64,000 nucleotides of DNA from assembly GCF_900129865.1 (NCBI RefSeq), contig NZ_FQXD01000012.1, positions 62,001 to 126,000 on the forward strand, read 5' to 3'. Origin of the DNA: Virgibacillus chiguensis (lineage in GTDB: Bacteria; Bacillota; Bacilli; Bacillales; Amphibacillaceae). The translations under genes were made by a program, and so were the position numbers. Positions 45,270 to 53,712 of the stretch are shown in pieces (position 1 is the stretch's first letter; each line of letters opens with the position of its first letter). The notes beneath the pieces were generated by a model. The model was not told where the DNA came from and ran no database searches. It saw only the letters and a list, made by a program, of their open reading frames with translations.

Positions 45270-45848
45270 ATGACAACAATTGGAGTCCTCGCACTGCAGG
45301 GGGCGGTACGCGAACACATCCGCTCCATTCATGCATGTGGGGCTAACGCTGTAGAAATAAAAAGAAAAGAACAGCTAGAAGAAATCGATGGGTTAATTTT
45401 GCCTGGTGGTGAAAGTACGACTATTAGACGATTAATGGATAGTTATGGAATATTCACAGCAATTCAAGATTTTGCCGACAAAGGTAAACCTATTTTTGGT
45501 ACTTGTGCTGGCTTAATTATCATGGCAAAATCAATTGTAGGACAAGCAGAAGGACATTTAGGTCTGATTGATATGACTGTTGCTAGAAATGCATTTGGTC
45601 GTCAAGTGGCCAGTTTTGAGGCAGAATTAGATGTAGCTGGAATCGCAGAAGATTTTCGTGCAGTGTTTATCCGCGCCCCATACGTAGTGGAAGTCGGAAA
45701 GAATGTTGAAGTTCTAGCTACGTATGATGAGCATATTGTTGCTGTTCGTCAAGGTCCTTTTATGGCTACAGCCTTTCATCCTGAATTGACGGATGACCAT
45801 AGATTCATTTCTTACTTTATTGATTTGACAGCTACCACTAAATCATAA
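45270..45848 (+). CDS. pdxT: PLP synthase glutaminase subunit PdxT
   Basis: 192 residues. Class I glutaminase triad: Cys79 in FGTCAGL and the His170/Glu172 pair in FHPELTDD; oxyanion loop GGESTT near 47-52. Supplies ammonia to PdxS. Confidence 0.97.
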   Translation: MTTIGVLALQGAVREHIRSIHACGANAVEIKRKEQLEEIDGLILPGGESTTIRRLMDSYGIFTAIQDFADKGKPIFGTCAGLIIMAKSIVGQAEGHLGLIDMTVARNAFGRQVASFEAELDVAGIAEDFRAVFIRAPYVVEVGKNVEVLATYDEHIVAVRQGPFMATAFHPELTDDHRFISYFIDLTATTKS

Positions 45849-45868
45849 ATTATTATGTTGGTTGTAGT

Positions 45869-45897
45869 TGATTATATATGAAAAATCGGTTATCATA
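45869..45897 (+). promoter_or_regulatory. serS T-box promoter
   Basis: TTGATT and TATCAT separated by 17 bases, just upstream of the T-box leader and 20 bases after pdxT. Confidence 0.65.
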
Positions 45898-45904
45898 GTA
45901 GATA

Positions 45905-46156
45905 ATAAATAGGACAATAACAGTTATGATAGGAAATAGTAGTAGTTTGTTTTTCAGTAGAGAGTCGATGGCTGGTGCAAATCGATGTAAAACGACTATG
46001 AATCCATCCTTGAGCTGGTTTATCGAATGATAGAGTAAATAAACCCGGACACGTGCCGTTATCACGTTTAAGCTGGAAGAGTGCTTTGATGCGTTCTTCA
46101 ATCAGGGTGGCAACGCGGGTAAAACTCCCGTCCCTATTCATAGGGACGGGAGTTTT
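45905..46156 (+). ncRNA. Serine-specific T-box riboswitch of serS
   Basis: The T-box sequence AGGGTGGCAACGCGG (46104-46118) is followed by a strong terminator (46122-46156, AAACTCCCGTCCCTA paired with its complement, then T6). The likely specifier codon is TCC at 46003-46005 in the GAATCCA context, matching serine. Uncharged tRNA-Ser binding stabilises the antiterminator and turns serS on. Confidence 0.93.
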
Positions 46157-46166
46157 TTGTATATAC

Positions 46167-46258
46167 ACTATAGGAAAGTATAAAAGTTTAAAGGTTTATA
46201 GTATAAGATAAACTACGCCTTTCGCCATAAGGACTTGGCGACAAGCCAAGTTTTTCTA
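46167..46258 (-). repeat. B module between the serS T-box and serS
   Basis: A well-kept B copy in reverse orientation, starting ACTATAGGAAAGTATAAAAG. In the serS transcript ACTTGGC (46233-46239) pairs with GCCAAGT (46245-46251) before TTTTCT. An overlapping alternative stem, TCGCCA (46222-46227) with TGGCGA (46236-46241), would exclude it. Confidence 0.85.
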
Positions 46259-46304
46259 AAAGTTATAGGTTAAAAATGGCTTGCATTGTTAAAACGTGTT
46301 TTAA

Positions 46305-46384
46305 ACCTATAGAAGAAAGAGTTATAGTATAAAACGATTTAGCACTCTTTTGCCTAAGAAATTAGCGACAAGCTAATTTCTACT
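46305..46384 (-). repeat. Second, diverged B module upstream of serS
   Basis: CCTATAGAAGAAAGAG, TTATAGTATAAAACG, then GAAATTAGCGACAAGCTAATTTC: the same architecture with a changed but still paired stem. Confidence 0.7.
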
Positions 46385-46431
46385 TAAATAAGGGATCCAT
46401 TTTAATATTAATCATATAAGGAGGAACTCAA

Positions 46432-47706
46432 ATGTTAGATATGAAATTTCTACGTCACCATTTCCAAGAAGTAAAACAAAAATTAGCGCATCGTGGTGAG
46501 GATTTGTCAGAATTAGATCATTTTGGCGAGTTAGATGAAAAGCGTCGTCAACTAATTTCCGAGACAGAGCAGTTAAAAGCGAAGCGAAATGAAGTATCGA
46601 AACAAATCTCTGTACTAAAACGAGAAAAGCAAGATGCTGAGCTTGCGATTAAAGAAATGCGAGAAGTAGGCGACCAAATTGCTGAGTTGGATAGCGAATT
46701 AAAGCAAATTAATGAACATTTAGAACAAATCATGTTGTCTATTCCTAATATTCCTCATGAAAGTGTACCAATTGGTGAAGATGAAGACGATAATGTCGAG
46801 GTGCGGAGTTGGGGAGAGAAGACGCCATTTTCCTATGAGCCAAAGCCTCACTGGGATGTAGCATCAGACTTAGACATCGTTGACTTTGAACGAGCTGGCA
46901 AAGTGACTGGGAGCAGGTTTGTTTTTTATAAAGGACTTGGTGCAAGATTAGAGCGTGCATTATGGAACCTAATGTTAGATTTCCATGTGGATGAACATGG
47001 CTATGAAGAAATGTTGCCACCGCAAATTGTGAATCGAACTAGTATGACTGGGACTGGGCAATTACCTAAATTTGCTGAAGACGCCTTTAAACTAGAAGAA
47101 TGGGATTATTATTTAGCTCCGACTGCAGAAGTGCCAGTAACAAATTATTATCGTGATGATATTTTAAAGATAGATGATTTACCGAAAAAGTTCGCTGCAT
47201 TTAGTAGCTGTTTTCGTTCTGAAGCAGGGTCTGCTGGCAGAGATACAAGAGGTCTAATTCGTCAGCATCAATTTAATAAAGTCGAGCTTGTCCATTTTGT
47301 TAAACCGGAAGAGTCCTATGAGACATTGGAAGTGTTAACAAACCATGCAGAGAAAATATTACAGTTACTAGAGCTTCCTTATCGTGTGATGAGTATGTGT
47401 ACCGGAGACTTAGGCTTTACAGCTGCTAAGAAGTACGATATAGAAGTATGGATTCCTAGTCAGCATACGTATCGGGAAATTTCTTCTTGCTCTAATTTTG
47501 AAGACTTCCAGGCTAGACGGGCTAATATCCGTTTTCGTAGAGAAGCAAAAGCAAAACCAGAATTTGTGCATACATTAAACGGTTCTGGATTGGCTATTGG
47601 TCGAACTGTTGCAGCTATATTGGAAAATTATCAGCAAGAGGATGGGACGGTAATAATTCCAAAAGCATTGCGTCCATATATGGGAGGAAAAGAGGTCATC
47701 AAATAA
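46432..47706 (+). CDS. serS: Seryl-tRNA synthetase
   Basis: Class II synthetase, 424 residues. N-terminal coiled-coil arm (about 30-100) that grips the long variable arm of tRNA-Ser; motif 2 [21 protein letters not shown] and motif 3 [25 protein letters not shown] precedes the ATG. Controlled by the upstream T-box. Confidence 0.98.
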   Translation: MLDMKFLRHHFQEVKQKLAHRGEDLSELDHFGELDEKRRQLISETEQLKAKRNEVSKQISVLKREKQDAELAIKEMREVGDQIAELDSELKQINEHLEQIMLSIPNIPHESVPIGEDEDDNVEVRSWGEKTPFSYEPKPHWDVASDLDIVDFERAGKVTGSRFVFYKGLGARLERALWNLMLDFHVDEHGYEEMLPPQIVNRTSMTGTGQLPKFAEDAFKLEEWDYYLAPTAEVPVTNYYRDDILKIDDLPKKFAAFSSCFRSEAGSAGRDTRGLIRQHQFNKVELVHFVKPEESYETLEVLTNHAEKILQLLELPYRVMSMCTGDLGFTAAKKYDIEVWIPSQHTYREISSCSNFEDFQARRANIRFRREAKAKPEFVHTLNGSGLAIGRTVAAILENYQQEDGTVIIPKALRPYMGGKEVIK

Positions 47707-47859
47707 GTGAATGCAACCATTTACGTGTGAGCCAAATGGTAAAAAGAAGAGCAAAGTCGTATTCTTAGTTTATTGACGATGACTGGAGGAATGGTTCATG
47801 TCGACGAGTTTTATTGCAATAAAGGCATGGCGATAGCCAATCTTTTCTAAAAAAACTGT

Positions 47860-47888
47860 TTGACATGTAAAGGAAACCATAGTATGAT
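47860..47888 (+). promoter_or_regulatory. Promoter of the met transporter leader
   Basis: TTGACA and TATGAT separated by exactly 17 bases, about 35-40 bases before the first SAM-I aptamer. Confidence 0.8.
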
Positions 47889-47925
47889 TTAACACAATAT
47901 CTTGTTTAAAAATAAATATAATAAT

Positions 47926-48096
47926 TCTTCTTATTCAGAGAGGTGGAGGGAATTGGCCCTTAGAAGCCTCGGCAGCGGACTCGTAAGTAGTACTGTGCTA
48001 AATCCAACAAGCAAACATGCTTGAAAAATAAGAAGCGGAAACCAATAGATTGGAATTCCCTTCTTATTTCGTATAAGGAGGGATTTCTTTTTTTAC
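47926..48096 (+). ncRNA. SAM-I riboswitch 1 (S-box) with terminator
   Basis: Aptamer core GAGAGGTGGAGGGAATTGGCC, AGAAGCCTCGGCAGC and the P1 arms CTTCTTAT/ATAAGAAG, then a terminator (CCCTTCTTAT, loop TTCG, ATAAGGAGGG, T7 at about 48058-48096). SAM binding should stop transcription before metN. Confidence 0.95.
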
Positions 48097-48169
48097 ACAA
48101 TAGGAAAGGATAGAATTTTCAGTTTACAATTTAAGCAAAACGATGGTGTTACCGCAAAAAAATAACATA

Positions 48170-48322
48170 CTTCTTATCAAGAGAGGTGGAGGGACTGGCC
48201 CTTAGAAGCCTCGGCAGCGGACTCATATGAGTACTGTGCCAAATCCAGCAAACAAGTAGTTTGTAAGATAAGAAGAGGAAATGTATGAATAATACCTCTT
48301 CTTAATGGAAGGGGTATTTTTT
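48170..48322 (+). ncRNA. SAM-I riboswitch 2 (S-box) with terminator
   Basis: A second complete S-box, nearly identical to the first in the conserved core (GAGAGGTGGAGGGACTGGCCC, TTAGAAGCCTCGGCAGCGGA), with P1 arms CTTCTTATC/GATAAGAAG and its own terminator (AATACCTCTTC with GAAGGGGTATT, 48291-48322). Confidence 0.95.
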
Positions 48323-48325
48323 ATA

Positions 48326-48398
48326 CTAAAAATGAAGAGTTTTAAAGTATAAGAAAAACTACGCCTTTCGCCATGAAATTAGGCGACAAACCAAGTTT
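48326..48398 (-). repeat. B module between SAM-I riboswitch 2 and metN
   Basis: AGTATAAGAAAAACTACGCC, TTTCGCCATGAAATTAGGCGACAAACC, AAGTTTC. The stem is partly broken (TTAGGC against ACCAA). Another box remnant lies between the two riboswitches near 48100-48160. Confidence 0.7.
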
Positions 48399-48456
48399 CA
48401 ATACAAAATGATTAGAACATCTTTATTAATTGTGGCAAAGCTAGATTTATGGCAAT

Positions 48457-48472
48457 TGTTTCACATGGAACA
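48457..48472. promoter_or_regulatory. parS-like site in the metN leader (14/16)
   Basis: TGTTTCACATGGAACA, two mismatches from consensus, embedded in longer inverted arms TGGCAATTG/CAATTGCCA (48450-48479). ParB could load here, about 18 kb right of dnaA. Confidence 0.7.
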
Positions 48473-48521
48473 ATTGCCATACAAAGCGATTTTAAGTGAA
48501 AAAGAATGGGGGATTGGTTCG

Positions 48522-49553
48522 ATGATTATATTTGATCAGGTAACGAAAATTTATGAAGGAAAAGGTCATTCTGTAAAAGCATTACAAAACGTGGATTTAC
48601 AGGTGAAAAAAGGAGAAATATATGGCGTGATTGGATTTAGTGGTGCAGGAAAAAGCTCGCTCATTCGCTGTGTAAATGCTTTAGAACGCCCGTCATCTGG
48701 AAGAGTAATCGTGGATGGGAAAAATCTCTTACAATTAACTGCAAAAGAAGTACGTGAAGCAAAACGAAATATCGGTATGATTTTTCAACATTTTAATCTT
48801 TTACATTCAAAAACAGTGTTTACGAATGTAGCGATGCCCCTACTAGTGGCAAAACGCCCTAAAGAGGAAGTGAGAAAAAGAGTATTAGAGTTACTCGCTT
48901 TTGTCGGTTTAGAAGATAAAGCAAACAGTTACCCCGATCAGCTATCTGGAGGGCAAAAGCAACGCGTAGGGATAGCCCGTGCTTTAGTGACGAATCCGAA
49001 AGTGCTTTTATGTGATGAGGCAACATCTGCACTTGATCCAGAAACAACAAAAGCTATTCTTCAACTGTTAAAACAGGTAAATCAAGCATATGGAGTGACG
49101 ATTTTAATGATTACGCATGAGATGAGTGCTATTCGAGAGATTTGTGATCAGGTTGCTGTTTTAGATCAAGGAAAAATAGTGGAGTCGGGCAGTGTATTTC
49201 AAGTATTTTCAAAACCAAAAACAGCGATTGCTGCTAAGTTTGTACGTTCTGTGATGAATGACCATATACCAGAGTCGATTTATGCTTTACTTCGTGAACA
49301 GCGAGAAGACCGGCATATATATCGCATTGTGTTTGTCGGTAATAGTGCAGGCGAGCCTTTATTATCACAAGTTGCTAAAACGTATACCGTAGATGTCAAT
49401 ATACTGTATGGCAGCATTACAGAATTACAGGGGATTCCTTTTGGCAATTTAATCGTTCAATTTTCAGGTGCGGAGAAGGAGATGAAACGTGCTTTGCTAC
49501 ATATTCATCAACAAAAGGTTACTGTAAAGGAAGTGTTAGCAGATGTTAGTTAA
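48522..49553 (+). CDS. metN: Methionine ABC transporter ATPase MetN
   Basis: 343 residues from the ATG at 48522 (GGGGGA before it), beginning MIIFDQVTKIYEGKGHSVKAL; an upstream in-frame extension overlaps the parS-like site and is not conserved. Walker A GFSGAGKS at about 38-45, signature LSGGQKQR, Walker B LLCDEATSALDP, and a C-terminal NIL (ACT-like) domain that binds methionine for transinhibition. Overlaps metI by 11 bases. Confidence 0.96.
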   Translation: MIIFDQVTKIYEGKGHSVKALQNVDLQVKKGEIYGVIGFSGAGKSSLIRCVNALERPSSGRVIVDGKNLLQLTAKEVREAKRNIGMIFQHFNLLHSKTVFTNVAMPLLVAKRPKEEVRKRVLELLAFVGLEDKANSYPDQLSGGQKQRVGIARALVTNPKVLLCDEATSALDPETTKAILQLLKQVNQAYGVTILMITHEMSAIREICDQVAVLDQGKIVESGSVFQVFSKPKTAIAAKFVRSVMNDHIPESIYALLREQREDRHIYRIVFVGNSAGEPLLSQVAKTYTVDVNILYGSITELQGIPFGNLIVQFSGAEKEMKRALLHIHQQKVTVKEVLADVS

Positions 49554-50193
49554 TCAGGAACAACTCTTACAAGCTATATGGGAAACGGTCGTCATGGTTG
49601 GCGTATCATTGATTTTCTCCTTTTTTATCGGATTGGTATTAGGTGTGTTACTAGTTGTAACGAGAAAGGGGCACCTTTTGGAAAATCAAATTATTTTCAC
49701 TATATTAAACGCAGGAATAAATATATTTCGTTCTATCCCCTTCATTATTTTAATGGTAGCCGTTATCCCATTCACAAGACTGATTGTTGGTACTTCGATT
49801 GGAACTGCCGCTGCCATTGTACCAATGATATTATTTGCTGGTCCTTATATTGCTAGATTAATCGAAAACTCGTTACTAGAAGTTGATCAAGGGGTTATAG
49901 AAGCAGCACAAGCAATGGGAGCAACGCCATGGCAGATTATGACTCGTTTTCTTTTACCAGAAGCATTAAGTTCTTTATTATTAGGCATTACGATTGCAAC
50001 GATTGGTTTAGTAGGAGCTTCTGCAATGGCTGGGGCAGTTGGTGGTGGTGGCCTTGGTGATTTAGCTATAACATATGGCTACCAGCGTTTTGATACGGTT
50101 GTGATGCTCCTTACTGTAGGGATCCTTATTATTATGGTACAAGGATTACAGTCCCTCGGAAATTACTTAGCCAGACGAGTGCGACGAAGATAA
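49543..50193 (+). CDS. metI: Methionine ABC transporter permease MetI
   Basis: 216 residues with five membrane helices and the coupling motif EAAQAMGATPWQIMTRFLLPEA. Forms the MetN2MetI2 complex with the neighbouring ATPase. Confidence 0.96.
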   Translation: MLVNQEQLLQAIWETVVMVGVSLIFSFFIGLVLGVLLVVTRKGHLLENQIIFTILNAGINIFRSIPFIILMVAVIPFTRLIVGTSIGTAAAIVPMILFAGPYIARLIENSLLEVDQGVIEAAQAMGATPWQIMTRFLLPEALSSLLLGITIATIGLVGASAMAGAVGGGGLGDLAITYGYQRFDTVVMLLTVGILIIMVQGLQSLGNYLARRVRRR

Positions 50194-50302
50194 TAAGGAT
50201 TGACTGGGAACGTGGTAGGATATGCTCAGAGGAATACGTAGTAAGCATGAAAACAGGTGGATGAGTAAAAAACACTTAAAAATATATACGAGGAGAGTTT
50301 TT

Positions 50303-51121
50303 ATGAAAAGATTAGCCATTTTATTTTCTTTATTGATTACACTGATTAGTATTAGCGCTTGTTCTAGCAGTGAAGCTACTTCTACAGTAAAAGTTGGTAT
50401 TAGCGGTTCTGATACGACGATTTGGGATTATGTAGCGGAAAAAGCTAAGGAGGAAGGGATAAACGTAGAAATTGTTCGTTTCTCCGATTATGTGCAACCT
50501 AATTTGGCTTTGGCAGAAGGAGAGATTGATGCAAATGCATTCCAAACGGTTTCTTATTTTGATGCGTTTATAAAAGAACATGATTTAGATTTAACACCAA
50601 TTGCCACGACGGTCATTGCTCCAATGGGGTTATATTCGGAGAAACATGGTACACCGGAGCATATACCTAAAGGAGGGACGATTGCTTTAGCAAAAGAAGC
50701 TACCAATATGGGAAGAGGGTTATCATTATTACAGAATGCAGGTTTGATTAAATTAGCGGAAGACTTCGATGGCAATGGTGCTTTAGATAAAATCATTGAC
50801 AACCCAAAAAATTTGCAATTTGAATTACTTGTTGCTGGGCAAACGCCAAGAGTCCTTCCTGATGTGGATGGTTCAATTATAAACAATGGAATAGCCGTAG
50901 ACGCAGGATTAAGTCCATTGGAAGATGCTATATATCATGAGGATGAAACAGCGACAGCCTATATTAACATTATTGCTGTTCAGGAAAAGAATAAGGATGA
51001 CCACGTATTGACGAAGCTGGCAGAGATTTATCAAACCGAAGATGTAGCTAAATTTATTGAAAGAGAACGTGATGGAAATTCTATTCCAACTTTTGTGCCA
51101 TTAAGTGAAATTGGCTACTAA
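50303..51121 (+). CDS. metQ: Methionine-binding lipoprotein MetQ
   Basis: 272 residues from the ATG at 50303 (GAGGAG upstream). Lipoprotein signal with lipobox ISAC; NlpA/MetQ fold: VKVGISGSDTTIWDYV, FSDYVQPNLALAEGEIDANAFQT, IALAKEATNMGRGL and the VDGSIINNGIAVDAGL segment. Delivers methionine to MetNI. Confidence 0.95.
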   Translation: MKRLAILFSLLITLISISACSSSEATSTVKVGISGSDTTIWDYVAEKAKEEGINVEIVRFSDYVQPNLALAEGEIDANAFQTVSYFDAFIKEHDLDLTPIATTVIAPMGLYSEKHGTPEHIPKGGTIALAKEATNMGRGLSLLQNAGLIKLAEDFDGNGALDKIIDNPKNLQFELLVAGQTPRVLPDVDGSIINNGIAVDAGLSPLEDAIYHEDETATAYINIIAVQEKNKDDHVLTKLAEIYQTEDVAKFIERERDGNSIPTFVPLSEIGY

Positions 51122-51142
51122 ATTTAAAATGAGGTGATCATA

Positions 51143-52348
51143 ATGACGTTTACTACAGAAACGACAACGATTTGGAAACAGGAAATAGCAAAAAATATAG
51201 CAGCTAATAAGGAAAGATATATTCGAATTAGTCATGATATCCATGCTCATCCTGAAATCGGGAATCAGGAAACATATGCTGCTAAAATATTAACTGATAT
51301 TTTAGTGGAATATGGCTTTGATGTTCAATTGGATGTGGCAGGGCATGCTACTGCGTTTATCGCTAGAAAGAAAAGTGCTTTGGACGGAAGGAGAATTGCC
51401 TTTTTAGCGGAATATGATGCTTTACCAGAGATCGGTCATGCATGTGGTCATAATATCATTGGTACGTTAAGTGTTAGTGCTGCTATTGCTTTAAGTCAAG
51501 TAATCGATGAAGTAGGTGGTGAAGTAGTAGTCTTTGGGACGCCTGCTGAAGAAGGTGGACCGAATGGCAGTGCAAAAGGGAGCTTTGTTAAAGCTAAAAT
51601 TACAGAAAGCGTTGATGCAGCCCTTATGCTTCACCCCGGTGCAGATACACGCCTGACAGCTCCTACATTGGCAGTAGATCCGCTCGACTTTGAATTTTTC
51701 GGTAAAACTGCTCATGCATCTGCGCATCCAGATCAAGGAATTAATGCGTTAGATGGGGTTATTCAATTGTTTAATGGCATCAATGCTTTACGTCAACATG
51801 TTTCAAACGATGTACGGATACATGGCATTATTACAGATGGTGGTGACGCTCCTAACGTTGTACCTGGTTATGCGAAAGCTCGATTTTTCATTCGTGCGGC
51901 AACAAGGAAAGGTTTGAATCAAGTTACAGACCGAGTAAAAGCAATTGCAGAGGGAGCTGCTTTAACAACAGGAGCAAAAGTAAAAGTATCTTCATTTCAA
52001 AATGGGGTAGATAATTTTATTATCAATGAGAGTCTTGACGACATTTTTAAAACGGAAATAGAGCATTTAGGAGAGACAGTACTTGAACGTCCTTCGCAAG
52101 CTTTAGGTTCGACAGATGCAGGGAATATAAGCCAAGTAGTTCCAACAATTCATCCGCATATTAAAATTGGCTCTAGTAGTTTAATTGGTCATACTGTTTC
52201 GTTTCGAGAAGCTGCCAAATCAAAGCAAGCAGATGAAGCATTAATTGTTGGAGCGAAAGCAGCGGCATTTACAGCGCTAAAATTGTTAACGGATGAAACA
52301 GCTTTTGACAGAGTAAGGAAGGAATTTCTTCATAAAACGGAGCAATAA
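51143..52348 (+). CDS. M20 family amidohydrolase/aminoacylase
   Basis: 401 residues from the ATG at 51143 (GAGGTG site). Metal and catalytic motifs of the AbgB/IAA-amidohydrolase group: HDIHAHPEIGNQE, LAEYDALPEIGHACGHN, GTPAEEGGPNG, and ALGSTDAGNISQVVPTIHP. It follows metQ by about 20 bases in the same operon under the SAM-I riboswitches. A role releasing methionine or a related sulfur amino acid from an N-acyl or dipeptide form is inference from context. Confidence 0.88.
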   Translation: MTFTTETTTIWKQEIAKNIAANKERYIRISHDIHAHPEIGNQETYAAKILTDILVEYGFDVQLDVAGHATAFIARKKSALDGRRIAFLAEYDALPEIGHACGHNIIGTLSVSAAIALSQVIDEVGGEVVVFGTPAEEGGPNGSAKGSFVKAKITESVDAALMLHPGADTRLTAPTLAVDPLDFEFFGKTAHASAHPDQGINALDGVIQLFNGINALRQHVSNDVRIHGIITDGGDAPNVVPGYAKARFFIRAATRKGLNQVTDRVKAIAEGAALTTGAKVKVSSFQNGVDNFIINESLDDIFKTEIEHLGETVLERPSQALGSTDAGNISQVVPTIHPHIKIGSSSLIGHTVSFREAAKSKQADEALIVGAKAAAFTALKLLTDETAFDRVRKEFLHKTEQ

Positions 52349-52624
52349 TTTTGGTTGATGTTGCGGTAATTAGTGGGTGGTTTTTTTATCCCCCACTTTC
52401 TTAGTATGTAAGATATTATCTAAAAGTTTCTAGAAGAAATGGGGATGTAGTAGCTGTTATTTTCACTTAGACACCTACCAATTTCTTGAGGTGAGAGTTT
52501 TACAGCGCCTTCTATCCCTGCTAAATATTCGATTTAAAGCAGGATATTAATTTTTTTCACATTTTCAGGAAACTTTCATGCCCGAGGTCCGTATAACAGC
52601 TAGACGAACATAGGAGGGGATGAA

Positions 52625-53014
52625 ATGAAGCCGTTAACCAAACAAAGGATGAAGGCTCTTTTTATTGATGTAGCAATTTCTACCGCAGTAACTGTTGGGG
52701 TTGAATACGTTTTACGGAAAAAAGTAAAGAATGAGTTTATTCATACTGTAGTAACCCCAACCGTTGTCATGTGGTCGCTCGAGTACATACAACTAAAGCA
52801 GTGTAGACAAACGGTGGGTTATAAATTAATGGGACTAGAATTACGAAGCAAAACAGATTTTGAGTTGACGCCGACAAAACTTTTTAAACGAATGGCTTAT
52901 CGTGATACGTTAAGTAACTTACAATACATTATTAACCGACATTCCTTTGAAGGAGAAGCGGGATCTGTACTTCCGCATGACAAGTATGCAGGTACGGTTG
53001 TAAAAGAGGTATAG
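52625..53014 (+). CDS. Small RDD-like membrane protein
   Basis: 129 residues (GGAGGGG before the ATG). It has features of the RDD family: RMKALFIDVAISTAV with the Arg/Asp pair at about 8-15, RQTVGYKLMGLELR, and the FKRMAYRD segment. Two hydrophobic stretches (about 12-30 and 38-55). The role is unknown. The 276-base gap before it holds only a weak hairpin near 52370-52400 and a short sequence also seen at 20874. Confidence 0.6.
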   Translation: MKPLTKQRMKALFIDVAISTAVTVGVEYVLRKKVKNEFIHTVVTPTVVMWSLEYIQLKQCRQTVGYKLMGLELRSKTDFELTPTKLFKRMAYRDTLSNLQYIINRHSFEGEAGSVLPHDKYAGTVVKEV

Positions 53015-53100
53015 CATGGTTTTGGCACAACTTTGCATAAAGCTGTGCCAATCTTTGAGAAATATGATCTATGTTAGTAAATAAAAATAGTAATTAGGAA

Positions 53101-53130
53101 TTGACAAGTATGTTCAGAACATGGTATATT
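53101..53130 (+). promoter_or_regulatory. tRNA-Ser promoter
   Basis: TTGACA and TATATT separated by 18 bases, 16 bases before the tRNA. Confidence 0.7.
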
Positions 53131-53145
53131 ATATCTTGTCGCCAC

Positions 53146-53238
53146 GGAGGTATACCCAAGTCTGGCTGAAGGGATCGGTCTTGAAAACCGACAGGGGTGT
53201 AACAGCCCGCGGGGGTTCGAATCCCTCTACCTCCTCCA
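53146..53238 (+). tRNA. tRNA-Ser (anticodon TGA)
   Basis: Complete 93-nt cloverleaf: 7-bp acceptor stem (GGAGGTA/TACCTCC), long variable arm, anticodon loop CTTGAAA giving TGA, and encoded CCA. The discriminator base is T rather than the G usual for tRNA-Ser. Confidence 0.95.
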
Positions 53239-53269
53239 TTTTTAAAATTAGCGCATAAAATTTTGGAGA

Positions 53270-53302
53270 TAAAAAAAATCGTTACATTGTAGCGGTTTTT
53301 TT
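53270..53302 (+). terminator. Terminator after tRNA-Ser
   Basis: ATCGTTAC pairs with GTAGCGGT (with G-U pairs) followed by T7. Confidence 0.8.
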
Positions 53303-53331
53303 GATGTAAGTCCGTTTTTAATTGTTTGAAC

Positions 53332-53360
53332 TTGACAATGATTTGTTTTATGCATATAGT
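53332..53360 (+). promoter_or_regulatory. proI T-box promoter
   Basis: TTGACA and TATAGT separated by 17 bases, just before the T-box leader. Confidence 0.75.
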
Positions 53361-53366
53361 ACATAT

Positions 53367-53632
53367 AATTAATAAAACAAAAATAAAAAAGCGATGACGA
53401 GGCCAATTGTATCATGTACGGACGACAGAGAATGGGGTTCACCGGCTGAAAGACCCCACACGTAGACGGCTGATATGAACCTACCTAATGAGCTGTTAGA
53501 ATAAACCTGACCGCAGTTAAAAACTGTGTTAACAAGAAAAGCTGGGCATGGGACTCATGCCAATATAGGTGGTACCGCGGAAAACTCTTTTCGTCCTTAT
53601 TTAGGATGGAGAGAGTTTTTTGTTTTAAAATT
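53367..53632 (+). ncRNA. Proline-specific T-box riboswitch of proI
   Basis: T-box sequence TAGGTGGTACCGCGG at 53566-53580, followed by a terminator (AAACTCTTTTCGTCCT with its partner and T6, 53582-53632). The likely specifier is CCT at 53480-53482 in the GAACCTA context, a proline codon that fits the downstream gene. Confidence 0.92.
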
Positions 53633-53634
53633 TA

Positions 53635-53682
53635 AATTGTTTACAGTATAAAAACTTAGCGACAAGCCAAGTTTTCCTGAAA
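53635..53682 (-). repeat. Partial B module between the proI T-box and proI
   Basis: TTTACAGTATAAAAACTTAG, CGACAAGCCAAGTTTTCC. The stem ACTTAGC/GCCAAGT has one mismatch and is followed by TTTCC in the proI direction. Confidence 0.7.
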
Positions 53683-53712
53683 AATTACTTTAACAAGGAG
53701 GTTGTTATTACG

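Noticed and set aside
48408-48521. N-terminal extension of MetN from an upstream ATG
   Set aside because: It overlaps the parS-like palindrome and B remnant, is not family-like, and a good ribosome site precedes the ATG at 48522.
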